From: Nematostella vectensis
Lineage: Eukaryota; Cnidaria; Anthozoa; Actiniaria; Edwardsiidae
Direction of reading: 5' to 3'
NCBI RefSeq assembly: GCF_932526225.1
Contig: NC_064041.1
Location: forward strand, 15,472,951-15,536,950
DNA length: 64,000 nucleotides
Both the position numbers and the translations under genes were made by a program. The notes below the pieces were generated by a model, which ran no database searches, was not told where the DNA came from, and was given only the letters and a program-made list of their open reading frames with translations. The first letter of the stretch is position 1. The number at the start of each line of letters is the position of its first letter. This document shows, one piece after another, positions 41,192 through 50,030 of this stretch.

Positions 41192-42373
41192 TTCGACACT
41201 GTCAATCGTGAACTTCTCTTTTCGATCCTTGGCAAACTAGGATGCCCACCAAAGTTCATAAGTATAATAAAGAAGCTATATTCTGATGTTCATGCTAGGC
41301 TAATCGTAGACGGAGAGCTAACTCGAGCATTTGAATACAACTGTGGTGTCAAGCAAGGATGTAAGTTAGCACCAACTCTATTCGGCATCTATGCTGCTGT
41401 CCTGCTCTGGTTGGCCTTTAATAAAATTGAACACACCTGCAGCATCAAGATAAGATTCCGATTTGATGGTAATCTCTTCGATCTTCGCAGGCTCAAAGCA
41501 AAAACAAAAGTCCTTACGGAATTCATCAGGGAGGCACAGTACGCTGACGATATCGCCTTATTTAGCGATACCCCAGAGGGTCTGCAGTCTTTACTTACAT
41601 CGTACAATGAACTTGCTAAGAGAATGGGGATGCGCATTAACACTAAAAAGACGGAGACTATGTGTATTGGTAATACTGCCGACTTTTATGTTGATGGCAT
41701 TAAGCTGGTCAATGTTACTCACTTTAAATACCTTGGTAGTATCCTGTCAAGTGACTGCTCAATGAGAGCGGAGCTCACATCTCGTATACAAGCTGTATCA
41801 TGTGCTTATGGTCGCCTTCGAAAGAGAGTTTTCGACTCACGTGATCTCACTGTACCAACCAAGATCGCTGTTTATAATCAATGTCTGATGCCTCTCTTAT
41901 TGTACGGTAGTGAGACATGGACTGTATATCAGCATGAAGTTAGAGAACTTCGTACTCTGCAACAACGCCATTTACGCCTAATCCTCAAGATCAAGTGGGA
42001 TGACTATATAAGCAATGAAGACGTCCTCCGTCGTGCAAACGTAGATGATATTGAAACAAAATTAGCTAGAAATCGTTTCCGCTGGCTTGGTCACCTCTGC
42101 CGAATGGACGATGACAGAGTGCCTAAGCAGCTATTATTTTCGGAGCTAGAACACGGGTCTCGCCCAGTTGGTCGTCCTAAACTAAGATTCAAGGACATTT
42201 TGAAAAAAGACCTCAAAATTGGATGCGTCCTTGAAGCGTGGAACTATCATGTACATAATAGAAAGGAATGGAGGGCGATCACAAAAAACATCTGCACGTC
42301 ATACGACAAAAGAAGATATGAAACCTATTTAAAACAAAGGGAAGCTCGCCGTAAAAGGGCGGAGAACAGTTAA
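41192..42373 (+). CDS. LINE reverse transcriptase C-terminal fragment
   Basis: About 393 residues, open from the insertion point to TAA. It begins FDTVNREL, just after the first catalytic Asp region, so part of the active site is lost by truncation. Seen further on are GVKQGCKLAPTLF, the catalytic YADDIALF, a thumb region with YLGSIL, and YGSETW. The C-terminal domain shows RFRWLGHLCRMDDDRVPKQL and GRPKLRFKDILKKDLK, which is shared by a widespread animal LINE group. There is no endonuclease. An upstream ATG exists only because the tRNA-Leu happens to be open in this frame; I do not regard that as a real start. Confidence 0.85.
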   Translation, partial: FDTVNRELLFSILGKLGCPPKFISIIKKLYSDVHARLIVDGELTRAFEYNCGVKQGCKLAPTLFGIYAAVLLWLAFNKIEHTCSIKIRFRFDGNLFDLRRLKAKTKVLTEFIREAQYADDIALFSDTPEGLQSLLTSYNELAKRMGMRINTKKTETMCIGNTADFYVDGIKLVNVTHFKYLGSILSSDCSMRAELTSRIQAVSCAYGRLRKRVFDSRDLTVPTKIAVYNQCLMPLLLYGSETWTVYQHEVRELRTLQQRHLRLILKIKWDDYISNEDVLRRANVDDIETKLARNRFRWLGHLCRMDDDRVPKQLLFSELEHGSRPVGRPKLRFKDILKKDLKIGCVLEAWNYHVHNRKEWRAITKNICTSYDKRRYETYLKQREARRKRAENS

Positions 42374-42387
42374 ATACAAACTGTGTT

Positions 42388-42401
42388 ATACCCGTTCGCG
42401 G
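42388..42401 (+). other. Hairpin in LINE 3' UTR
   Basis: ACCCG-TTCG-CGGGT forms five pairs closed by a UUCG tetraloop in RNA, about 15 nt after the stop codon and 25 nt before the element's end. It could be the 3' structure recognised by the element's own reverse transcriptase (inference). Confidence 0.6.
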
Positions 42402-42498
42402 GTGCAGGCTGCGTTACCTATTACCAATTGAATTATTTTTGTAGGTTACTTTTGATACCTTCTTTTGTAAACTAAATCGCTGTAGTTGTGTATCAGTT

Positions 42499-42571
42499 GG
42501 TCCGTTAGCTCAGTCGGCAGAGCGTGGTGGTAATAACGCTAAGGTCATGGGTTCGAGTCCCATACGGACCA
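42499..42571 (+). tRNA. tRNA-Ile(AAT)
   Basis: C32G and C60T; first tRNA after the LINE. Confidence 0.8.
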
Positions 42572-42681
42572 GCAGTTAATTTTTAACTAACCATAGTTGT
42601 GTTGACTAGCTAGTTTTTTATTCAGCAACAAAGTTTTCCACAGACTAGACTGAGTTGTTGTGATAACAATATTGCAGAAAC

Positions 42682-42763
42682 GGTAGCGTGGCCGAGCGGT
42701 CTAAGGCGCTGGTTTTAGGCACCAGTCTCGAAAGAGGCGTGGGTTCGAATCCAACCGCTGCCA
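42682..42763 (+). tRNA. tRNA-Leu(TAG)
   Basis: C63A; paralogue of 36204. Confidence 0.78.
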
Positions 42764-42835
42764 ATTGAATTATTTTTGTAGGTTACTTTTGCTACCTTGA
42801 TTTGTAAACTAAATCGCTGTAGTTGTATATCAGTT

Positions 42836-42908
42836 GGTCCGTTAGCTCAGTCGGCAGACCGTGGTGCTAATAACGCTAAGGTCATGGGTTCGAGTCACAT
42901 ACGGACCA
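42836..42908 (+). tRNA. tRNA-Ile(AAT), degenerate
   Basis: G24C, C60T and C62A. Confidence 0.6.
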
Positions 42909-43018
42909 GCAGTTTATTTTTAACTAACCATAGTTGTGTTGACTAGCTAGTCTTTTATTCAGCAACAAAGTTTTCCACAGACTTGACTGAGTTGTTGTGA
43001 TAACAATATCGCAGAAAC

Positions 43019-43100
43019 GGTAGCGTGGCCGAGCGGTCTAAGGCGCTGGTTTTAGGCACAAGTCTCGAAAGAGGCGTGGGTTCGAATCCCACCGCTGCCA
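43019..43100 (+). tRNA. tRNA-Leu(TAG)
   Basis: C41A in the anticodon stem. Confidence 0.78.
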
Positions 43101-43172
43101 ATTGAATTATTTTTGTAGGTTACTTTTGATACCTTCTTTTGTAAACTAAATCGCTGTAGTTGTGTATCAGTT

Positions 43173-43245
43173 GGTCCGTTAGCTCAGTCGGCAGAGCGTG
43201 GTGGTAATAACGCTAAGGTCATGGGTTCGAGCCCCATACGGACCA
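43173..43245 (+). tRNA. tRNA-Ile(AAT)
   Basis: C32G. Confidence 0.82.
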
Positions 43246-43355
43246 GCAGTTTATTTTTAACTAACCATAGTTGTGTTGACTAGCTAGTCTTTTATTCAGC
43301 AACAAAGTTTTCCACAGACTAGACTAAATTGTTGTGATAACAATATTGAAGAAAC

Positions 43356-43437
43356 GGTAGCGTGGCAGAGCGGTCTAAGGCGCTGGTTTTAGGCACCAGT
43401 CTCGAAAGAGGCGTGGGTTCCAATCTCACCGCTGCCA
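43356..43437 (+). tRNA. tRNA-Leu(TAG), degenerate
   Basis: C12A, G57C and a T-stem change (AATCTCACC). Confidence 0.55.
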
Positions 43438-43509
43438 ATTGATTTATTTTTGTAGGTTACTTTTGCTGCCTTCTTTTGTAAACTACATCGCTGTAGTTGT
43501 ATATTAGTT

Positions 43510-43582
43510 GGTCCGTTAGCTCAGTCGGCAGAGCGTGGTGCTAATTACGCTAAGGTCATGGGTTCGAGCCCCATACGGACCA
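43510..43582 (+). tRNA. tRNA-Ile(AAT)
   Basis: A37T. Confidence 0.72.
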
Positions 43583-43692
43583 AAAGTTTATTTTTAACTA
43601 ACCATAGTTGTGTTGACTAGCTAGTCTTTTATTCAGCAACAAAGTTTTCCACAGACTTGACTGAGTTGTTGTGATAACAATATCGCAGAAAC

Positions 43693-43774
43693 GGTAGCGT
43701 GGCCGAGCGGTCTAAGGCGCTGGTTTTAGGCACCAGTCTCGAAAGAGGCGTGGGTTCGAATCCCACCGCTGCCA
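43693..43774 (+). tRNA. tRNA-Leu(TAG)
   Basis: Consensus. Confidence 0.95.
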
Positions 43775-43980
43775 ATTGAAATATTTTTGTAGGTTACTTT
43801 TGATACCTTCTTTTGTAAACTAAATCGCTGTAGTTGTCATGGGTCATGGGTTCGAGCCCCATACGGACCAGCAGTTTATTTTTAACTAACCATAGTTGTG
43901 TTGACTAGCTAGTCTTTTATTCAGCAACAAAGTTTTCCACAGACTAGACTAAATTGTTGTGATAACAATATTGCAGAAAC

Positions 43981-44044
43981 GGTAGCGTGGCCGAGCGGTC
44001 TAAGGCGCTGGTTTTAGGCACCAGTCTCGAAAGAGGCGTGGGTT
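43981..44044 (+). pseudogene. tRNA-Leu(TAG), 3' truncated
   Basis: Third copy of the truncated-Leu/Ile/stub cassette, here with the ordinary TAG anticodon. Confidence 0.8.
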
Positions 44045-44055
44045 GTATATCAGTT

Positions 44056-44128
44056 GGTCCGTTAGCTCAGTCGGCAGAGCGTGGTGCTAATAACGCTAAG
44101 GTCATGGGTTCGAGCCCCATACGGACCA
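44056..44128 (+). tRNA. tRNA-Ile(AAT)
   Basis: Consensus. Confidence 0.95.
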
Positions 44129-44391
44129 CAAGTGTATTTTTAAATAACCGTCAATGCAGTTGTGTTGACCAGCTTGTCTTTTATTCAGCAAAAACGTTCT
44201 CCACAGACTTAGCTAAGTCGGAAGAGCGTGGTGCTAATAACCCTAAGGTCATGGGTTCGAGCCCCATACGGACCAAAAGTTTATTTTTAAATAACCGTCA
44301 ATGCAGTTTTGTTGACTAGCTAGTCTTTTATTCAGCAACAAAGTTCTCCACAGACTAGACTGAGTTGTTGTGATAACAATATTGCAGAAAC

Positions 44392-44473
44392 GGTAGCGTG
44401 GCCGAGCGGTCTAAGGCGCTGGTTTTAGGCACCAGTCTCGAAAGAGGCGTGGGTTCGAATCCCACCGCTGCCA
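44392..44473 (+). tRNA. tRNA-Leu(TAG)
   Basis: Consensus; last Leu of the array. Confidence 0.96.
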
Positions 44474-44545
44474 ATTGAATTATTTTTGTAGGTTACTTTT
44501 GCTACCTTCTTTTGTAAACTAAATCGCTGTAGTTGTATATCAGTT

Positions 44546-44618
44546 GGTCCGTTAGCTCAGTCGGCAGAGCGTGGTGCCAATAACGCTAAGGTCATGGGTC
44601 CGAGCCCAATACGGACCA
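44546..44618 (+). tRNA. tRNA-Ile(AAT), degenerate terminal copy
   Basis: T33C, T55C and C63A. The edge copy of the array is the most mutated full-length Ile, as expected where homogenisation is weakest. About 40 bases of decayed spacer follow. Confidence 0.6.
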
Positions 44619-45733
44619 GCAACAAAGCCTTACATCAACTAGACTAAAGTGTTGTGATGTTAAAGTTACCTGATAATTACACCTTAGGAAATGGAGAAAA
44701 AAGGCGGGGAAATAGAGAAAGCTGCTCTGGTTGAGAGATATAATGGTGTAATTCGAGACCACCCTTGTGGAAGGAGCGGTAATTTGAAGATAAATGCAGC
44801 CTTATCAGTCGCTCGCGCGCCGTGATTTCGCGCCACTGGCGAAAGTCTCAAAACTTTCCGCAATTTTCTCATACTTTTTCCCAAGCCTATTTTAAAGCAG
44901 AAACTCCGTTTTATAGCTTGAATGTTGTTTAGCCATTAGACAATTTAAGTGTTCTTGCATTATTTTTTTTTCTAGATCTCCATTATGACAACTAGGGAGA
45001 TGTTTATTGAATAATCCTATGAAATTGTCTGTTTTTCTTGACTCTAAACAACTGATTGATTCGCTCCTAATTCTTCCCAAAAGAAGTAAAATTTAAAGCA
45101 AAAAAATATGGCTTAACGATGTTCACATATAAAGGACTTGCCCCAAAGCAGTTTGGAAGTTTATTAAATCCGCAAATAATAAGAAAAAGATAGAAGTTTA
45201 CTGTTGGCGTGACGTCCTCGTTGAGCCACTGGAACATCAGGCCTGTCAAAATATTCAAAGTGTTCAACCATCACATAAACCCAATATCGAACCCTTGTTT
45301 ATTGTAAACTCCCAAGATTAATCAGTTCTTTTGTCACTTTGGTGCTTGTTTTGGGCACCTTAATTTAATACAAGTCAGTTAGAGCAGCGTGTATTATGGC
45401 ATTTGTATGAATATTATAGAAGTGTTTTGTATTTGCGGGCTTGTCTGAAAATGGACTGAGCAACACGCTACAGCTATTCCCTTTGTAATCCGAAAGAAAT
45501 TATATTAGATTGGACTTACTGTTTTGAATAAACTCTTTGGATGTTTTTTGTTTGTTTGTTTGTTTGTTCGCATGTTCCCAGGCCTCGAACTTTTGCGTAA
45601 TATCTTCTCATTTCGATATTTTTTTTAAATTTATAGTTGCCGCTGCTGAACTAAGCAAAACAACTTCGATGAATTGATAATTTTCTTTCATACGATGTGT
45701 GATTGGATGCAGTATTCTTTCTTATAAACTCAC
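44619..45733. other. Unique non-coding sequence between the array and the centriolin exons
   Basis: AT-rich sequence with no coiled-coil coding match on the - strand. The short open frames have no recognisable domain. It should be intron on the centriolin strand if the gene continues leftward. Contains the (TTTG)n tract at 45546. Confidence 0.55.
45546..45568. repeat. (TTTG)n microsatellite
   Basis: Five to six TTTG units. Confidence 0.85.
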
Positions 45734-45934
45734 CCTGTAACTGCTGGTTTCCCTGTGCCGCTTGATCATGTGACTCTTGCAATCTCTGTTCAAGTCCCTC
45801 TTTTTCTTGCTGTAACTGACCAATTGCCTCTTGCTGTTGGGCCACCTGTGTTTTCATGGCTTCTAGATGTTTGTTAAGATCATTGATTATACTTTTTAGT
45901 TCCGCCTGTTGTGCAGACTTGTCAGCGGTCTTAC
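45734..45934 (-). CDS. CNTRL: Centriolin coiled-coil exon, last one found
   Basis: Phase 1 to 1. KTADKSAQQAELKSIINDLN then KHLEAMKTQVAQQQEAIGQL and LQQEKEGLEQRLQES, a Gln-rich coiled coil. It aligns with vertebrate LEGVISGLQEYLGTIK ... LLQRL. Acceptor CCATTTTAG, donor CAGG/GTGAGT. Its strong donor and open phase mean more exons must follow to the left, but none is visible before the array. Confidence 0.85.
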
Positions 45935-46205
45935 CTAAAATGGAGAGTTGTCAATGTACGCCTTGTCAGCGGTTGCCAGCGGTAACAGCCAGATGTAAAA
46001 TGTCAGTTTTGATGGGTACTAATTGATCGTAACAGATTAATAACTCCAGCGATACCAGAACCATACATTTACGAAATTTAATTGATAATTTTTACGACGT
46101 AAAAACACCAAGTATATTAACATGTGTGCAGTAAACCACATTATAAGTGTTCGCTGCGATAGATATTAGGCTTATTTTCACTTTATGAAGCATGAAAGCA
46201 CTTAC

Positions 46206-46527
46206 TGTCACGTTCTCCCTGTCGCACCTTCGTCACCGTTAACGAACCATTACCCAGGGCGTAGAGGTCACAGGCGCGAGAACGAGGTGAAAAAAGGCCG
46301 GCGGATGGGGAGGGGGTATTGGGGTTAAGTCCCTGTTTGACATAAGCGGACATAGCACTTTGAGTCTTACGTTTTTTTTCGAGCTCAGCTTGCATCTTGT
46401 CTAGCGCCGCGATCTCTTCTTGAAGTTGCGCCATCGCCTGATCGTAGTCACGCTTCAAAGAGTCATACTCTGATAGGGCGTCACGCAACTGCTGCTCTGT
46501 CTCCGCAAGGCGCGCCTGCAACTCTAC
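46206..46527 (-). CDS. CNTRL: Centriolin coiled-coil exon with a Ser/Pro-rich insert
   Basis: 107 codons, phase 0 to 1. Starts VELQARLAETEQQLRDALSE, then QEEIAALDKMQAELEKKRK. A non-helical stretch with NPNTPSPSAGLFSPRSR follows that I do not recall from vertebrate centriolin. Acceptor CATGTTGTAG; an alternative AG lies 4 nt further in but would break the frame. Donor ACA/GTAAGT. Confidence 0.82.
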
Positions 46528-47650
46528 CTACAACATGCCAGAAATTTTGTATAATAAATTAATTGGTAGTACAGGCGTAACAATAGGAAACAGCCGATTA
46601 AACGATTATAGTGGGCATAATTATCTAAGACTTTATCGACCAACAGTTTTTATTTCCCTAGATAAAGGACTACAAAAAACAGGTGACACGGGGCCTTTGA
46701 GTAAGGTCGAGATGCATGTATTGCAGCGTCCAGTGATTCATGGGTATCAAATAAATGAGCGTAATTAAAAACTATTTAAAAATAAGAGTATTGCTGAAAA
46801 TGGGACTCGAAACTTTCGCATGGCTTTGAGGTTCGACGTATGAATTCAAATGAATTTCTTGTGCTTTAAAATAACAAATAGATGTACACTAAATGGACCT
46901 TCATGTGTCAAGACCAAAATTTTTATGCAACAATAGTACTTTGCTTTTTTTATAAATATTAGACTCTAAATCTTAGGGTCGAAAAGGCGCGAAAAGGTAG
47001 AACGCCGCCGACGTTGGATTTGCGCGCGCGCCGAAACTAAATAAAATGTCAAAATCAGCACACGTTCGACTTCTCTCACAATGTTAAAGAGAGGTAAAAA
47101 CTTTTAGCACTCATCTCAGCGATTGATCCTTTGCAGCCAATCCACTTACAGATACAATCGACACAGATCAAATCGATCGTTTTCCATGCCGTACGAAATA
47201 CGCGAGAAAGCACTGCATTAGGTAAATATTGAGTGCTTCTAGTATCTTGTTGAGAACAAGACGCCGTACATAAATAATGAAGTGCGAAGTGTCAAAAGTC
47301 GTAAACGTCGAGCAACAGGTGGCGGTTTTCAAAGACAAATGAAAAAGACACGACATCTTATATACAATCTAGATGTCCACTATGAAGAAATAAATAAAAG
47401 CTGTTCCAAAATGAGTAAGTTTGATTTGACTTTTGTTTTAACAACACCCCTTTTCAAAGTTACAGTAGATTTTCCTTAGCAAATGCCAGTACATAAATAA
47501 ATATATAAAAGTGACAGCGGTTTGCCAAAAAAAACTATCTATACTTTTATGGGTTTTCCCATTCCATCCATCAACCCTTACAACCCTCTCTCGCCTCCTC
47601 GAAAGGCTTGCTTCTCATATTACAAATCGTAGACATGCTCGAGGACTCAG
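46528..47650 (-). other. Centriolin intron, unique part
   Basis: No coding match. Mixed AT-rich sequence with a short GC-rich patch near 46990-47030. Confidence 0.6.
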
Positions 47651-47729
47651 TATAAAACATGCAGCGCAGCTCGTTTCCAGTTCCCCTTGGCTGCGACGCC
47701 ATAAGCGCCCGAGGAGGCAGTGCTGCGCT

Positions 47730-49053
47730 TGCTGTTTCAACTCCCCCCCCTCCATCCCTGGGTAGATTTATTACTCACATAGGCTGGATCATCAGGGGTT
47801 GTGTTGTTCAGCGCGTGCTGTTTAAAGTGTTTTCACTCCCCTCCCTCCCTGGGTAGGTTTATTACTCACATAGGCTAGATCATCCGGGATGTGTTGTTTT
47901 AGCGCGTGCTGTTTAAAGTGTTTTCACACCGCTCCCTCCCTGGGTAGATTTATTACTCACATAGGCTGGATCATCCGGGATGTGTTGTTTTAGCGCGTGC
48001 TGTTTAAAGTGTTTCTCCTCCCCTCCTTCCCTGGGTAGATTTATTACTCACATAGGCTGGATCATCCGGGATGTGTTGTTTTAGCGCGTGCTGTTTAAAG
48101 TGTTTCTCCTCCCCTCCTTCCCTGGGTAGATTTATTACTCACATAAGCTGGATCATCAGGGGTTGTGTTGTTCAGCGCGTGCTGTTTAAAGTGTTTCTCC
48201 TCCCCACCCTTCCTGGGTAGATTTATTACTCACATAAGCTGGATCACCAGGGGATGTGTTGTTCAGCGCTTGCTGTTTAAAGTGTTTCTCCTCCCCACCC
48301 TTCCTGGGTAGATTTATTACTCACATAAAATGGATCACCAGGGGATGTGTCATTCAGAGCTTGCTGTTTAAAGTGTTTCTCCTCCCCACCCTTCCTGGGT
48401 AGATTTATTACTCACATAAGCTGGATCATCAGGGGAAGTGTTGTTCAGCGCTTGCTGTTTAAAGTGTTTCTCCTCCCCACCCTTCCTGGGTAGATTTATT
48501 ACTCACATAAGCTGGATCATCAGGGGATGTGTCGTTCAGCGCGTGCTGTTTAAAGTGTTTCTCCTCCCCTCCATCCCTGGGTAGATTTATTACTCACATA
48601 AGCTGGATCATCAGGGGATGTGTTGTTCAGCGCGTGCTGTTTAAAGTGTTTCTCCTCCCCCCCCCTCCCTGGGTAGATTTATTACTCACATAAGCTGGAT
48701 CATCAGGGGATGTGTTGTTCAGCGCGTGCTGTTTAAAGTGTTTCTCCTCCCCTCCCTCCCTGAGTAGATTTATTACTCACATAGGCTGGATCATCAGGGG
48801 TTGTGTTGTTCAGCGCGTGCTGTTTAAAGTGTTTCTCCTCCCCACCCTTCCTGGGTAGATTTATTACTCACATAAGCTGGATCATCAGGGGATGTGTTAT
48901 TCAGCGCGTGCTGTTTAAAGTGTTTCTCCTCCCCTCCCTCCCTGGGTAGGTTTATTACTCACATAAGCTGGATCATCAGGGGATGTGTTGTTCAGCGCTT
49001 GCTGTTTAAAGTGTTTCCCCTCCCCACCCTTCCTGGGTAGATTTATTACTCAC
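47730..49053 (-). repeat. 91-bp minisatellite made of exon end plus splice donor
   Basis: The marker (G)GGTAGATTTATTACTCAC occurs at 47760, 47851, 47942, 48033, 48124, 48215, 48306, 48397, 48488, 48579, 48671, 48762, 48853, 48944 and 49035, a 91-bp period with one 92. On the - strand each unit reads as a copy of the last 39 nt of the centriolin exon at 49054, its GTGAGT donor, and 50 or so intron bases with a G-rich run. The last unit (49035) is the real exon border; the other 14 lie in the intron. Confidence 0.93.
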
Positions 49054-49191
49054 ATAAGCTGGATCATCAGGAGATGTGTTGTTCAGAGCGTGTTGCAGCT
49101 TGTTCATTTCACTTTCCTTTCTGCGCAAGTCGGCGTGAATCTTGTTCATGCGCCCTTCAAGGTCAGCGGCAACTTCCTCCAGATCACGAAT
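49054..49191 (-). CDS. CNTRL: Centriolin coiled-coil exon whose 3' end seeds a minisatellite
   Basis: 46 codons, phase 0 to 0. Begins IRDLEEVAADLEGRMNKIHA and ends with KLQHALNNTSPDDPAY, then donor TAT/GTGAGT. The last 39 coding bases and the first 20 or so intron bases are the sequence repeated in the 91-bp minisatellite just downstream on this strand. The upstream intron is 4.9 kb and contains a LINE. Confidence 0.88.
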
Positions 49192-49488
49192 CTGAGTAGG
49201 TGAAATAAAAGAGAATGGGGGCCTGAGGCGAGGACGACGACGTCTAGAAAAAGATGCGTTCGCGCTTGGCGATCAATTCCAATCTAACTGCAATGGTACG
49301 AGGAAAATATTTTAGTCAAAGACAGATAACAGTAAACTAAGGACATTATTTCTACAGTAGCAAACGTGGTGAGAGGAGTTTACTGTGTTTACAGTCTGAC
49401 CGAGAAAGTTCCATGTTGCCGTCGTCGTTGCTTAAGGTCCCTAATAATTGGATATCGCGAACACAGCAAAAGGAGAATACACAGGAAC

Positions 49489-50030
49489 TCCACTATGAAG
49501 AACAATCAACATCTCCTCTGCCACAGGAATCCCACTATAAATACCATGCAACATCTCATCTGCCACAGGAACCCCACTATAAAGACCATGCAACATCTCC
49601 ACTGCCACAGGAAACCCACTATAAAGACCATGCAACATCTTCACTGCCACAGGAACCCCGCTATAAAGACCATGCAACATCTCCTCTGCCACAGGAACCC
49701 CACTATAAAGACCATTCAACATCTCCTCTGCCACAGGAACCCCACTATAAAGACCATGCAACATCCCCTCTGCCACAGGAACCCCACTATAAAGACCATG
49801 CAACATCTCCTCTGCCACAGGAACCCCACTATAAAGACCATGCAACATCTCCTATGCCACAGGAGCCCCACTATAAAGACCATGCAACATTTCCTCTGCC
49901 ACAGGAACCCCACTATAGAGACCATGCAAAATCTCCTCTGCCACAGGAAACCCACTATAAAGACCATGCAACATCTCCTCTGCCACAGGAACCCCACTAT
50001 AAAGACCATGCAACATCTACTCTGCGCAGA
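49489..50030. repeat. 42-bp minisatellite
   Basis: About 13 units around CCCCACTATAAAGACCATGC, at 42-bp steps from 49489 to 50030. Because 42 is a multiple of three and units lack stops, long open frames appear on both strands (14-residue repeats). They have no splice or start context, so I treat them as accidental. Confidence 0.92.

Larger units (their letters stand above)
41192..42425 (+). mobile_element. 5'-truncated non-LTR retrotransposon (LINE) inserted at a tRNA-Leu 3' end
   Basis: The insertion adds exactly 1234 bp to the paralogous unit at 36541-36695. It begins within the reverse transcriptase domain and ends with a 3' UTR of about 50 nt that has no poly(A) tail. The target duplication is at most CC. 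The 3' UTR contains a perfect hairpin (ACCCG, loop TTCG, CGGGT). Left flank is ...GCTGCC of the tRNA, right flank is AATTGAATT of the normal spacer. The element family is not assigned here. Confidence 0.9.
1..44618 (+). repeat. Tandem tRNA-Ile(AAT)/tRNA-Leu(TAG) gene array
   Basis: The whole stretch is alternating Leu and Ile tRNA genes in one orientation with a unit near 342 bp. Ile shows paired acceptor strands GGTCCGT/ACGGACC, a D arm, the loop CTAATAA (anticodon AAT, which needs A34-to-inosine editing) and a TTCGAGC T loop. Leu shows GGTAGCG/CGCTGCC, a long variable arm, loop TTTAGGC (anticodon TAG) and no intron. CCA is not encoded, as in eukaryotes. Each gene is followed within about 15 nt by a run of five T. 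Five Ile genes are deleted outright (near 29395, 30578, 31478, 32377 and 37015), leaving two Leu-type copies in succession. Blocks of several units have been duplicated repeatedly. Confidence 0.97.

Noticed and set aside
35177-44319. + strand open frames near 35177, 40083 and 43987 (GPLAQSAERGANNAKVMGSS)
   Set aside because: These are direct translations of tRNA-Ile and spacer, with no coding features.
44684-45267. Further centriolin exons in the - strand frames between 44684 and 45267
   Set aside because: The peptides show no heptad pattern, and no acceptor fits the required phase with a plausible sequence.
46535-46768. + strand open frame of 77 codons
   Set aside because: Lies antisense in a centriolin intron, with no recognisable domain or codon pattern.
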